Source: Phascolarctos cinereus (Eukaryota; Chordata; Mammalia; Diprotodontia; Phascolarctidae). Taken from it: 64,000 nt of DNA. Made by a program: the position numbers and the translations under genes. The stretch covers positions 291,001-355,000 of the forward strand of contig NW_018343985.1 of assembly GCF_002099425.1 (NCBI RefSeq), read 5' to 3'. The notes beneath the pieces were generated by a model that saw nothing but the letters and a program-made list of their open reading frames with translations, searched no databases and was not told where the DNA came from. How positions within the stretch are numbered: position 1 is the first letter of the stretch; the number at the start of each line of letters is the position of its first letter. Below, piece after piece: positions 45,420 to 56,751 of this stretch.

Positions 45420-47178
45420 AGCCTCTGACAGAGGGCTTTCTCCTTGTCAAGCCCAACCCTACTACATATGCACTTGAACCCATTTCATCCTACCTTCTCC
45501 ATCAGATTGCATCTTCAATGCTCTCCCATCTCTCAGATCTTTGACCTCTATTTACCTACTGTTTCCATCCTCACTATCTTCAAATATGCCTGAACCTCCC
45601 CCTTCCCCCCAAAAAAAATCATGTCTAGCCTCAGCTTGGACTTCAAGCTATTGTCTCATTTCTTCCTTTTCACAATAATTCTACCTGCAAAAGCTACTGA
45701 AACTCTGTTTTCACAGTCTCTCTTCCCATTCACTCCTCAACCCTTTCAATTTGGTTACTGACCTAATCGCTCTCTCAAATAAAACTGTTTTCTTAATCCT
45801 GATGATCTCTTCATTTTCAAATTAAATAGTCTTTTATCAGGCTTCATTCTTCTCAACCAGGTTAACTGCCCATGATATCAACGACCACTTTCTCCTAAAT
45901 CCTTTTCCTCAGTTTTCATAACAACATTCTTCCTTATTTGTCTTATCTTTCTGATTATTTCTTCTCTGTCTGTCGCCTCCTCATCCTTATCACACTTCCT
46001 AACTGTGAATGTCCCCCAAGGTTTTATCCTATTTTTCTTTGTCTTCACAATCTATACATCCGCACAATTTCTTAATAACCTTATTAGCTGATTTAGTAAT
46101 CTCTAATCAATGACCCATAGTTGTTTACATTTAGTCCCCATTTCTCCCTTGAGCTCCAGTCCCATATCACCAATTGTTTATTAGAAATTTCAAAATGAAT
46201 AGCCCAGAGACATCTCAAACTTGACATGTCTAAAACGAACCTTGAACCCTCATTCACTTTAAACACTCCCATATTCCAAGTATCAGTATTTTTGTTAAAG
46301 GCAATATCATTCTTCCAGTTAATCAGGTTTATAATCTAAGCATTTTCCTTAACTCCGCACTTTTCCTCAGCATATCTAAACAATTGTCAAAACTTTCTAT
46401 TTCTACAGAGCAATATCTCTCACATCTAATCCCTTTTTTCTACTAACTGAATTTCATCTTGATTCAGCCCTTATCATTATTTACATAGATTAGCTCAATG
46501 GCCTCTTACTGTTGTACCAGCCTTAAGTTTCTCACCACTCTAATACATTCTAAAAACTTCTGACAAAATAATTTTCTTTAAGTTTATGTCTGATCATGTG
46601 ATCCCCCTACTCAACCAGCTTTCCTGGCTTTTTGATAGCTCTAGGATAAAACATAAGATCCCCTATCTTATTTTTAAAGTCCTTTACACCTTGGTCCAGA
46701 CCTACTTCCTCATTTAGATGTTATCCTGCCTCTCAAACTCTGCAATCCAGTCAAACTGTCCTTCTCTCTGTTCTTTACTGGAGATGATCCTTTCATCCCT
46801 GTGCCTTTGCAGGGATGCTTCCCCCAAAAGGAGCTTCAGCACTCACTAGTTTTGTGACCATGTCCAAATTGCTCAGTTGTAAAATGGGGAAAATAATGAT
46901 CATCTATCTGTCATGGTCATTGTAAGAATCTAATGAGATAACATGAGAAGTGTTTTATAAAGCTTGAAACTATAAAATGATAAGAATTAGACTATGGACA
47001 ATTATTACTATAGGTATTATTATTAATATTATTATTAATTTTATCTCCCTCATTATTATGTAAACTCATTTGAATTGGGTTAGAAGGATGTCATTCTTTG
47101 TGCTTGTATAGCCCATACCTAGAATAGTTCCTTGCACATGGTGTTTAATAAATACCAGTTGACTGATTGATTGAGGAT
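45420..47178 (+). mobile_element. L2 LINE, ~1.75 kb, sense, interrupted by a MIR
   Basis: Sense L2 landmarks run in order: an RT palm remnant near 45735-45900, gagctccagtcccatatcacc (46150), cagagacatctcaaacttgacatgtc (46205), atgtctgatcatgtgatccccctactcaacc (46585), aactctgcaatccagtcaaactgtcc (46735), and the tail gttccttgcacatggtgtttaataaatacc (47130). The frame is broken throughout. Confidence 0.85.
46845..47010 (+). mobile_element. MIR, sense, nested in the L2
   Basis: agcactcactagttttgtgaccatg, gctcagttgtaaaatggggaaaataatg and gataacatgagaagtgttttataaagc. It separates the L2 body from its tail. Confidence 0.8.
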
Positions 47179-47199
47179 GAGAAAAAAATAAGTATTTAA

Positions 47200-47470
47200 T
47201 GGTTAGGAGTTCTGCCTCCTGGCTTCCTTTCAAGTCTCAGCTAGTTGAACCTTCTGCAAAGAAGTTTTTTTTTTTCCCAATCCTCCTTAATCTTGTCATC
47301 TTTCCTCTGAGTTATCCACAATCTATTTTACATATATATTTTTTGTACATAGTTGTTTACTTCTCGTTTCCCTATTTAAGCTGTGACCAGGGATAGGTTT
47401 TTATTTATTTTTCCTTTCTTTGTGTTCTCAGGGTGTGGCACATGGTAGGCATGTGATGCATGTTGGTTTA
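47200..47470 (+). mobile_element. Second L2 3' end, sense
   Basis: ttctgcctcctggcttcctttcaagtctcagct, ttttgtacatagttgtttac and gtgtggcacatggtaggc. It follows the first L2 tail directly, giving two L2 ends in the same orientation. Confidence 0.8.
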
Positions 47471-47474
47471 CCTA

Positions 47475-48755
47475 ACCACCTAATGTGAGAGCTAATCCAA
47501 CATACTGAAAGGGGGGAGTGGTTTCAGGGAGCTAGGCAAATAGGAAGGGTATGAAGAGTGAGTGGGTTTTGTGTAAGTGCTAAGAAGAAATCTTGAAGAG
47601 ATATTAAGGTCAAGGTAACTGCTTCTAAGTTTTGTGGAAAACTGACTGGAATGTTTAAAGCCTGAAGTTTAAGATATCGTTATAAAGGGAGAGCTAGAAG
47701 GTTTCTGAGAGAGGTAGGATAATTGATACACCAAGGTCAGTGAGAAACTCGGAGGGCAAAGAATTGAGAGTAGGGGTGGAGGAGATGCCATGAAAGGATG
47801 TTCTTCTTGTCATGGCAGCAATTTACCTCTTCAACTCTATCCTGGAAGGGAAATGTGTTCTAAGTCACACTATGAGCCACCTTGATTCCAATCTCACATG
47901 TCTGAAAGTTTTGTATCTGAGTCTATTTGATAGGCGTCAAGAAAATGCGAAATGTTGAATTCAGGAGAAGATAATTATGCATCATGATTGTGAACTATTC
48001 TAAAAAGAGGAATGTTGCCTGAGACATTTCTGAGTTATGATGCAAGTCAGTAAATGTGAAAGCTGGAATTGACAAATTTTGCAGATAATTAATAAATGCT
48101 CAAGTACCTCATGCTGCCAAAACTGACAAGATATATGCATTTTTCATTTCAAGAAGCATTTATCGGTTTGGAAGTAGGTGGGTGTATAGAACTCAGAAGA
48201 TAGTTAAGTCTCTCTTTGGTCCTTTGAGGGTGGGGGAGCTTCCCTCAAGCCTGGCAACTGTGCTAGCTGATCATATCTGACCTGGCACTAAGGATAGAAA
48301 GACAAAAGGACAGGTTGTCTGAGTCCTATGCCACATATTAAGAAGAGAAGAGAGCAACAGCTCAAGGTTTGTTCTGTTTTCTTTTTCCATTAAGACTCTT
48401 CTTGCTCAGGGGCCAAACTCTTGACTCATCTACCCCTCCCTCCACTCCATTACCAACACACAGCCTCCATCATGAGGAATGAAGGACCATTAAGGAAACT
48501 GTTCTATCATCCAAAATTGCACATCCATCAGTGCTAAGGTACAAATATTGCTGGGACTAGACAGGGAAACTCAGCTCCCCTCCAAGCATGCTCTGAGGGA
48601 TGGCCTGCGGGGGGCCTATGTCTTGTAAGCTCCATGGGCTTGGTACTAGCCAGAGCATATCAGCAGCTCTTCCCCTGATTATCCTCAATACATAGAAAAG
48701 TTCTCATACAATTTCTGTAATAATTGTGGGAGCTAACTAGAACAAATCCAAGTTT
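47475..48755. other. Unique-looking non-coding stretch
   Basis: Relatively GC-balanced in 48.2-48.7 kb. No repeat family, splice-flanked open segment or RNA structure was recognised. Confidence 0.35.
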
Positions 48756-48757
48756 TA

Positions 48758-48835
48758 TTTTATAAATAGGAAAAATGAGGCTCAGAGTTATTTATTTGCC
48801 TAAGGTCTTGCAACTTATACTTGTCAAAACCAAAA
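48758..48835 (-). mobile_element. MIR scrap, antisense
   Basis: aataggaaaaatgaggctcagagtta...gcctaaggtcttgcaac. Confidence 0.45.
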
Positions 48836-49007
48836 GTGGACATTGTTTTGAGTGCATGAGTCTAGGGCACTACTTTCTCATTCTTAGTTCTTTTAGGAAG
48901 AGAAACTTCAGTAATCTCTAACTCATAGTATCTATTATAAATATAAAATCATTACTAGAAGAGTGTTACTTTATGAAAAATAAAATGTGATGCTTTAAAT
49001 CAGGTGA

Positions 49008-49198
49008 GATCATAGGATCATCAGTTTACAGCAAGAAGAAGCCTTGGATGTTACTGAGTCCAAACTCCTCATTGCAAAGAATTGTTTAACCACTCAAATA
49101 GATAAGTGATTTTCCCAAGATCAAACAGCTAGTAAGTATAGGTGAGATGCTAACCCAGGTCTTCTTCACTGCCAGTAAAGCCACTGAACCATGTGTCA
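49008..49198 (-). mobile_element. MIR-like repeat, antisense
   Basis: gatcataggatcatcagtttacagc, gagtccaaactcctcattgc and tcccaagatcaaacagctagtaag. Confidence 0.65.
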
Positions 49199-49199
49199 G

Positions 49200-50220
49200 T
49201 TTGTTTGTTTGTTTACTAGTTTGTTTTACTCAAGGCAATTGATCTTTTCCATAAATTTTGAACTATTTCATATCCCATTCACTACCCTCACCCAAACCCC
49301 AGTCAGCTAAACTTGTAAGAGTATTTTAAAAAATACAGCTCACCACATGAGGGCTCCAAAGATCCAGACCATTTTCCTACCCCAAATTGGACATGTTTAC
49401 TTTTAATTCAGTAACTCTCAGCTATGGGAGAAATAAGCATGGAGCAAATCCAAAGTAGTTGTGAAAACATACTAGAGACTTCGAACAGTGAACGACACAG
49501 TTGTTCATATCAGAGGCTCAATTAAAAAGTCTATCAGCATCCACTTAAAATTCAGTGTCATTAGTAAAATATTGTGAAGGTAATTTTTAGTTTGCTGACT
49601 GATAAATTTCAGATTTGCACATCTTAACTTATTATAGCAATATGGAGTGCATCCTAGGCATAGGTTAAATTAGACAGCTTTTGGAATGTCTTCTAGCTGT
49701 GAGCTTCTGTGACTCTGGAATATTAATTTCATGTAGCATATAGCATTTTAAAAAATGGTGATAGATTGGAAGTATAGAAAATTTCCTGAAAATGGAAAAC
49801 TATTAAAAGAGATATGAATATTAAATTACATTTGATGAAGAACTAAAGGAATTCTATTAAGACATTAGAAAACCAAATTAAGTCCTTCCCTATAAGAATA
49901 AGTGTTAATAAACCCAGAAACAACACATGGCACTTGGGGTTTGTTGTTTTTCCAAATAAATTCCTGGACAGAATATAAAATTTAAGTCAGAAGGGGTCAA
50001 GTGATATTTGTGAATTGAGGAGCAAAATGAATTGATAACAAAGCACAAATTAAGACTATTTTGAAAGTAGTCCTTAAATTAAAGGGCACTTTATGATTTG
50101 GTGAGATTTACTCATACTATGGAGATGTATTTATTGAGACATCTCATTATTCGGAACTTAATTTCACATGCTTTTTTCTCTCTTTATCAGTTGAACAATA
50201 TTGCTGTTAAGTTAAAAAGA
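49200..50220. other. Non-coding stretch, nothing recognised
   Basis: AT-rich; no family assigned. Confidence 0.35.
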
Positions 50221-50224
50221 TAAT

Positions 50225-50412
50225 AAATTTAGAGCTGAAAGGGCGGCTGAGAGGGCAATTAATCAAAACCCTTGATTTTAGAGATGGGAAAGTGAGTATT
50301 GTACTAGAGAAGAGAAACATCTTGCCAGATTGTATCCAGTCTGCAAGTAGTAGAGCTGGCCTTTGAACACAAACTCACCAGCATTTCTACTGCACTCTTC
50401 TATCTTTCAGAT
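50225..50412 (-). mobile_element. MIR-like repeat, antisense
   Basis: aatttagagctgaaagggcggctgagag, ttgattttagagatgggaaagtg and catcttgccagattgtatcc. Confidence 0.6.
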
Positions 50413-50414
50413 AT

Positions 50415-51360
50415 CCTAATAATTATCAAAATCCATGCTGTACTCCTAAAATATGATATTTTTGAAAGGAAAATCATATCCAGATATGTACAGAAAAAAT
50501 AATTAGGCAAAATTAGGGGATGAAATATAGGCATTTATCATAAAACTGGGCTTTTAACAAAACTGAAGGCTGTGCAACTCTAATGAGTTAGTGCAACCCC
50601 AGAGATGAGTTGGGAAAATGCACCTCTTCTACCCTTTGATGAAGTGGCAGCCAATGGGTGTCTAATATTTTGCATTAATGTTAGTTGGTTTTGCTAAATA
50701 AAATTTATCTTCTTTCTTTTTTAACTTTTTTTTTAAGAGATGACCCTCTAAGTAGAAAAACTGGGGTTAGATATATTTGAAAATTAGGTTGATATAAAAG
50801 AAAATGTACCAATCAAAATTAGTTTAATAATAAGTTTTAATTTTTTTTTCAAGTCAGAGAAATTATTTTATTTATCTTGGTAATCACTAGGTGGCTTTGG
50901 CCTTTCTCTTTTGTTGACTCTCCCTTTCTTATAGCTTAACAGAAACAAGTCAGTCTGTCACACCAGGAAGCAGGTCATATAGATTATGAAATTAAGCATG
51001 AGAAGCTGAGGGTTTTTTAGAAACTTTAAGATGTCTTTATAATTAATTTTCCACTTTTTATGGGGTAGGGAACTGGCTTCCTATCTAATTGATGGGAAGA
51101 TCCCATATATTGCACTGATCCCTGTGGGATAGTCAAAGATCTAAAGAAAATGTTCCAGTCCCTTGGATAGATCTCTTAAGAGGCATTTATAAGAAAAATT
51201 ACAGGGAATTAGAAGGTTGGGTTGCAATCTGCACTGGTAAAGGGAGCAGTTACAACAACGAGACCCTTGATTCAATGAAGTATAGACATATAAAGATTTC
51301 TTCACCTAACTCCTCCAGCCATCATTGTCTTAAATCTCTATTCCAATATAGAACAAAGCA
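50415..51360. other. Non-coding stretch, nothing recognised
   Basis: AT-rich; no family assigned. Confidence 0.35.
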
Positions 51361-51364
51361 TGTA

Positions 51365-51775
51365 ATTACGACATCCTAGAACTGAAAGAAACCACTGAAG
51401 TGCTCTAGTTCAACTAACTCTCCTACAGAGGCAAAAGCCCTTCTGCAACATTTATACATTCTGGTCATCCACCCTCTATTTGAACCCCTTCAGTTTTAGG
51501 GATCTTATTACCTTATGATATTATCCTGTGATTGATCATTTTGGGATAAATTTCATACTCGTATGGATCTAAAATTTGTCCCCCTAAAACTTTGCTTAGT
51601 GGTCCTAATTCTATCCTCTTTAGTTGACAGTAAAACTTTAATTCTTCTTTCACATGATATATTTCAAATATTTGAAAAAAATTAAAAAAATTTTCCAAAT
51701 CCTTTTGTCTCCAGAGAAAAGAACTTAAATTTCACAGTCATTCCTTATATTAAATCACTTGAGTTCACTCACTAT
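51365..51775 (-). mobile_element. CR1/L3-like LINE relic (carboxy end)
   Basis: ctagaactgaaagaaaccactgaagtgctctagttc..., tagtggtcctaattctatcc, ttctttcacatgatatatttcaaatatttg and ctccagagaaaagaacttaaatttcacag follow the antisense of a CR1-type ORF2 end, as at 1.9-2.2 kb. Confidence 0.55.
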
Positions 51776-51804
51776 CATGGAACCATCCAAATGGATCCAG
51801 AATA

Positions 51805-51978
51805 GGGGATTTGAAGTCAGAGTCCCTGGGTTTTAATCCTTATGCTGATACTTGTTACCTAGGTGACTTTGTAAAGGTCACCCCATTTAGCCAAACCTCA
51901 GTTTTCTGAATTGTAACATGACAAAGTGGAACTAGATGAACTCTGAGGTTGCCACCAGAACTAAATCTATAATCCATC
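51805..51978 (+). mobile_element. tRNA-core SINE, sense
   Basis: gatttgaagtcagagtccctgggttttaatcc, cctcagttttctgaattgtaacatg and ctagatgaactctgaggttgcc. Confidence 0.75.
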
Positions 51979-52782
51979 TCAAAAATGCAGTACCCAGAAT
52001 CTAAACTAACATTTATAAATGCCTAATAATTTGAAAAATGCTTTTCCCTGTGTAACTTTGTGAGATAGGATAGATATATTTCAAGTGAAGTCAACAAATT
52101 TTATTTAGCTTGTACTAGTTTCCAGATGTTGTGATGTACTCTGAAGATATATTGAAAAGCAAAAACAATCCCTGCTTTCAAAGAACTTACAATCTAATGG
52201 AAGGGGGAGGGGATAGGAAAACAATTATATAAAAGCAAAATGTATAGAGGAAAATGAGGGTGATTTCAAAGGCAAGGAGCTAGTATTGAATAGGATCAGG
52301 AAAGGATTCTTGAACAAAGTAGATCTTAGCTGGGACTTGAAAGAAGCAAATAATTAGAAATAAGGAAAGAGATAATTCCATGCATGGGGAAGAGGGATTA
52401 CAAATATAGGGATTCAGAAGATAGATGATCTTATGTAAATAATAGCATGGAGGCCAAAGTACATAGAGAAGAGTAACATGCAAGAATACCAGAAAATGTG
52501 ACTGGACCAGTTTATGAAGAGTTTTGCAAGCAAAATAGAACATTTTATATTTAATTCTTGGGCTAATGGGGAACCATTGGCAATTACTGAATAGAGGAGT
52601 GATGAACTTTAGGACAATCACTTCAGTAGCTAAGGGAAGAATGGACTGGAATAGAGAAAGATTTAAGGTAAGATGAATGGCCAGAGGGGCTATTGCAAAA
52701 GTCTAGAGATGAGGTGATGAGGGTTTGTAACAGGGTAGCAAAAAGTATAAGAGAAGAGATAGGGGGCATGTATAAGAGATGA

Positions 52783-52869
52783 GAGAGAGAGACAGACAGA
52801 CAGACAGAGACAGAAAGACAGAGAGACAGAGAGACACAGAGACAGAGACAGAGAGAAACAGAGAGAGAC

Positions 52870-52928
<59 letters not shown>
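52783..52928. repeat. (GA)n/(GACA)n microsatellite in the L2
   Basis: gagagaga with gacagaca interruptions, becoming pure GA at 52879-52927. Long serine/leucine-rich readings on the other strand are artefacts. Confidence 0.95.
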
Positions 52929-52929
<1 letters not shown>

Positions 52930-52989
52930 AAGGATGATGCCTCACTTGTCAACCTCAATGACTGGGAGGATGGTATTTCCCTCAACAGT

Positions 52990-53000
52990 AATAAGGAAGT
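52990..53000 (+). repeat. Target-site duplication, left copy (11 bp)
   Basis: aataaggaagt, repeated exactly at 53825-53835. Together they bound the RTE derivative. Confidence 0.8.
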
Positions 53001-53824
53001 CATAGAGAAGTAATATGGATGAAGGGCTGTTCAGGGAAAATTAGTACCTCTAGTGTAAGGTCTGCTGAAGCCTTTTCAGGGCTGCTTTCTACCTTTGTTG
53101 TCAACATGATTCACCCAACTCCCATCTGTGTCTCCAAGAAGCAGTAGCATGCACAGTGGCGACACTCCAGTAAACCATTTTAGCAGATGGGCTAAGCAAG
53201 GTTGAGAGTAAGGGAGGGATTTCAAATCTTTCAGTAGTTGAGGGGTATCAGGTGTATAAAGACTTCCCCTTGTGGAATGGGCAGATGCAGTTGAAGCAGG
53301 TGCTGTGTAGTGCTTAGAGTTTGGTTAGACATTGAAGAAGCCAAGGTCATCCACAGCCTCCTGGGCCATGCCACTCATCTTGATTTTTAGCCTTCCACTG
53401 GACCCCGATGACTCTGGATGAGAGAGTGAGTCTGATGACTTAGAACAACTCTGCCTCACTTGAATCCAATTTATACATGAGTCAAGAGACACCACCCATA
53501 CCATGCTACCATTGACCTTTGGAATAGAAAATGGGACATGGGGGACATTGGGCCAGGACTGCTCAGCATGGTGTGCCTGCATCTAAAAAGGCACTGTGCT
53601 CTATGAACAAAGCAGAATTGTAGTAACTCAAAAGAAATGTGAGGTGCTCAAACTTAGAGACAGCTCTGCTCCAAATGTTCATATGAGCTATTTGTGCCCA
53701 ACCTGTGGTAGAGTCGTCTGAGCTCATATTGGTCTGATCAGCCACAGTCAGAAACACCACACCTTGACCCCAACTTATTGATATCATTTTGGTCCTGTTT
53801 AAGAACAAAGGACAACAACTAACA
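53001..53824 (+). mobile_element. Internally deleted RTE (5' UTR + last ~300 bp), 824 bp
   Basis: 53015-53480 is the RTE 5' UTR in sense: ccttttcagggctgc, cacccaactcccatctgtgtctcc, gcttagagtttggttagacattg and cctcacttgaatccaattta. From about 53530 it is the RTE 3' end in sense (ctgctcagcatggtgtgcctgc...cattttggtcctgtttaagaac), parallel to 41490-41750. About 50 bases between could not be assigned. The endonuclease and RT are missing. It is flanked by a perfect 11-bp duplication and splits an L2. Confidence 0.88.
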
Positions 53825-53835
53825 AATAAGGAAGT
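53825..53835 (+). repeat. Target-site duplication, right copy (11 bp)
   Basis: aataaggaagt, identical to 52990-53000. The interrupted L2 resumes directly after it. Confidence 0.8.
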
Positions 53836-53905
53836 TAGGAAGAAGAAAGGGTTTGGAGGAAAATGATGAGTTTAAGATATGTATCGGATATCCACTTTCC
53901 ATTTA
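53825..53905 (-). mobile_element. L2 LINE, antisense, right part of the split copy
   Basis: aggaagaagaaagggtttggaggaaaatgatgagtttaag continues the antisense L2 order exactly where the left part stops at 53000. Confidence 0.75.
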
Positions 53906-53907
53906 AT

Positions 53908-54010
53908 AGACAAAGAGTTTTCTATTTTATAGATCAGGAAAATGAGACTTGGAAAAAAATATGTTTCACCTAAACTAAAATTCAAACCCAAGCTAGTGGC
54001 TTTCTACGTG
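53908..54010 (-). mobile_element. MIR scrap, antisense, tentative
   Basis: attttatagatcaggaaaatgagacttgg...attcaaacccaagc resembles an antisense MIR core. Confidence 0.45.
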
Positions 54011-54011
54011 A

Positions 54012-54490
54012 CAGAAATGGCACTGCTTCATATCCCTTCCACTCAATAGCTTTGGACCTCTTCCCAACTGCCCTGCAGCTGTGGACATGCATATCCCTCC
54101 ACATCTGCTTTCTATTCATTGCTCTGGATTCAGTAATCAAATTAATACCCCAGGTCTTAGGACAATGTATGGAACTTAGTAAGTATGTACTGAAAGTTCT
54201 TATTGCCATTGATAATGAAAATTATGTTGATGGTGAGGTGATGAATATGACATCATTGCTCCTGGAAAGGGTGTGACCTGCGGATAAACTCTCCATTACT
54301 GAGAATCCCCAGACGCTAATATCCCTGGCTACCACTTCCAATAATGATTCATCTCCCCCAGTACATGAATGTAAGGTCCTTGAGGACAGGAATTAGTATC
54401 TCTTGGACTTGGAAAATTCCTGGTAGATGTTTAAATGGTGAATAAGTATTTCCTTCCTTTTTCTTTTTTTCCTTCCTTTCGCTTATTACT
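54012..54490. other. Non-coding stretch, mostly unassigned
   Basis: L2-like tail words at 54150-54200 (aggtcttaggacaatgtatggaacttagtaagtatgtactg) and 54365-54450 (gaatgtaaggtccttgaggacagg...) suggest two decayed sense L2 ends. The rest is not identified. Confidence 0.4.
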
Positions 54491-54496
54491 AGTTTG

Positions 54497-54655
54497 AAAT
54501 TGAGGCATCTAGGTAGTGCAAGTGGATGGTGTACAGGACCTGGCAAGAGGACCTGAGTTCTAATCTAATCTCAGATATTCACTAGCTGTTTTGCCAAGAG
54601 AACCCCAAATAGGGTCATGAAGAGTTGGATATGGATGATAGACTAAACAACAATT
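54497..54655 (+). mobile_element. Marsupial SINE with RTE/BovB-like tail, sense, internally shortened
   Basis: aggcatctaggtagtgcaagtgg (head), acctgagttctaatctaatctcagat, and then directly gccaagagaaccccaaatagggtcatgaagag (tail). Most of the core between is missing compared with 16425-16698. Confidence 0.8.
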
Positions 54656-54659
54656 TTCA

Positions 54660-55365
54660 ATCACTGTAGTTCTTAAACCCACTGCTAGATCAGATGCAAT
54701 CTCTGTATTCCTGTCCCTAGACACTACCTGTGGCCAACATCAAGGTACACAGGCTTAATTAGACGTCCAAAGGGGTTCATGAAGCAATCAAGGTTAAGAA
54801 CACTGGATCAGACCTTAATGTAACCACTATTAATGCAGCAGAGGAATCTTACTCACATTCCCCTTTGAGTTCAGGTGCTGAGTGGCTGGCATGCACAGGA
54901 ATGGCAATCACAAAAACTGGTGCGGATACCATTATTTCTGAAAAGGCTCCCTGACTCAGATCAGCCTTTCTATTTTGTTGTTTCTTTCATTTCCCATGAT
55001 TTGACAATTTATTCCTTTTTACTTGGCTCACCTGGTGATTAACTCCCACTTACCTTCTGTTGTTCATGCTTTACAATCTCTTCCTTTGGTAAAGCCACGC
55101 TCAGCTCACCCCCTACTGAGATGTAGCTTCCACCTCCATTGTTTTCTCCCAAAAATAAAAAAACTTGTGAGAGAAATCAGCCTAAGATCACATTTATTTT
55201 TTTGGCAGCTGCATCATACTGATGACTCAGAAAATTAAAAAAATAAAACAAACCATTTGCATATTAACAAATATCTAGCCACGCCTTTAACACACACTTG
55301 TGCAGTTGATTTTTTGAGCCTATGTATGAGACTTTATATTAATCAGTTTTTAATTTAATTTCATT
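54660..55365. other. Non-coding stretch, mostly unassigned
   Basis: Pyrimidine-rich; possibly decayed L2 at 55.03-55.16 kb, but not firm. Confidence 0.3.
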
Positions 55366-55369
55366 TTAT

Positions 55370-55965
55370 TTTAATATTTGCATTTTCCTAACTGGTTCAT
55401 CTGTTTCTGCACCACAGTGGCATTTTCAAACATTCTCAACCCTTTTCAAGCCTTCCAAAGCACCTCCTACTCCATCCTCTCTGGTGAGAACCTTGTGTCA
55501 TATTTCATGACCAAAAATGGGTCACTTCTCTTTGCGGTCCTCTTGTTCCCTTCTCATCATCTCCCGCCACTTCAGCATTTCCCCAACTCTATCTTGTCCT
55601 TCTTCCCCATCACAAAGAGGTGACAGTTCCCTGTCAGGGCAAAAATTACTAAATGTACCATCAATGCCATCCATTCCTATCTTCTCTAGTGCATTACCCC
55701 TTCTATTAACCAATCTTTCACTAATCTTCAATCTCTATCTCAATATTTTTTTCTTCCATTGCCTACAAACTTGCACATATTTCCCTATTCTTTAAAACAA
55801 ATAATCAAACAAAACTCCCCTTGCCATATAATTTCTACTAGACATCATTTATAGCTCAATCAACTCAACTCCTTGAGAAAGCTGAATATGCTCAATGAAG
55901 CCATTTCCTTGTTTCTCAAACTCTTCTAAGCCCTTGTTAACCTCAATGGCTTGATTTCCAAGTAA
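55370..55965 (+). mobile_element. L2 LINE fragment, upstream part of RT, sense
   Basis: The + strand reads CLQTCTYFPILKQIIKQNSP near 55755-55815, corresponding to the L2/CR1 RT segment 'PxxYKxAxVxPILKKxxLDP'. It is followed by tcaactcaactccttgagaaagctg (NSLEKA). Broken frame. Confidence 0.6.
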
Positions 55966-55969
55966 ACAA

Positions 55970-56412
55970 CAATTTTTTTTTCAGGATAAGTATTTATGAA
56001 AAAAACATTTTACTGGAAACAAGGTGAGATCTTATACAAGTCCATAAAATTCAAGATGCTAGTGTAAAAAAAAAGATAAAAATATTTAAAATGAAACAAA
56101 AAAAACCCTTTAGTCTCATCTTCACTTTTGAGTTAAATGTGAGATTTCTGTTTATTTGGACACTGAACTGAGCTAATTTGGGGAAAAAAGAACATTGAAA
56201 TTGCCTAAAAGAGCTTTACAATTATTTTATTCTAATCCCTCCAACAAAAGCTAGCATTTAAGTATTCAAACAAGAATGAAAAAATAATTATAAGAGGTGA
56301 TCAATTCTATTGAAATGTTTAGCATATAATAAATTTGAGAAGGTGGTGGTAAAATATCCTGTTTCTCTATTTCCTTCTGTACTTTTTCTTCTTTGTGTCC
56401 TTCTTACAGATG
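55970..56412. other. Non-coding stretch, nothing recognised
   Basis: A-rich, with runs at 55975-55981 and 56066-56074; possible old retroposon tails. Confidence 0.3.
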
Positions 56413-56575
56413 CAGTTGATATCATCATCACCCTCATCATCATCATCATCATCATTATCATCACCATCATCATCATCATCATCATCACCACCCTCATCAT
56501 CATCATCATCATCATCATCATTATCATCACCATCATCATCATCAAAATCAGTTTCTATCAGCTGCTCTGCTTGGC

Positions 56576-56613
<38 letters not shown>

Positions 56614-56671
56614 TATCATCACCATCATCATCATCAAAATCAGTTTCTATCAGCTGCTCTGCTTGGCTTCC
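56413..56671. repeat. (ATC)n array with a 92-bp tandem duplication
   Basis: atc, acc and ctc trinucleotides run to 56543. The unique 36-base block aaaatcagtttctatcagctg...ttggcttc then appears at 56544 and again at 56636, with another ATC array between. Period 92 bases, and the two unique blocks look identical. Serine-, isoleucine- or histidine-rich readings (56310-56843 and 56395-56733) come from the array. Confidence 0.95.
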
Positions 56672-56751
56672 ACTCCAAGGAACAACATGCCCCCATATCG
56701 GCTACTCCTTCATTTCCCACCCTTGTTTTTTAGCTTCTTTTTGTATTTGTC

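Larger units (their letters stand above)
52080..53000 (-). mobile_element. L2 LINE, antisense, left part of a split copy
   Basis: The minus strand reads CQWFPISPRIKYKMFYFACKT then LHKLVQSHFL at 52570-52470, matching the L2 'LQWLPIxxRIKYKLLxLAxKALHxLAP' segment. SSLDFCNSPSGHSS lies upstream (LDYCN region). The + strand order matches antisense L2 up to cagtaataaggaagt, where an RTE interrupts it. Confidence 0.88.

Noticed and set aside
52623-53003. 126-codon Leu/Ser-rich open reading that looks like membrane segments
   Set aside because: The centre is the (GA)n tract read in antisense. The ends are an L2 RT relic.
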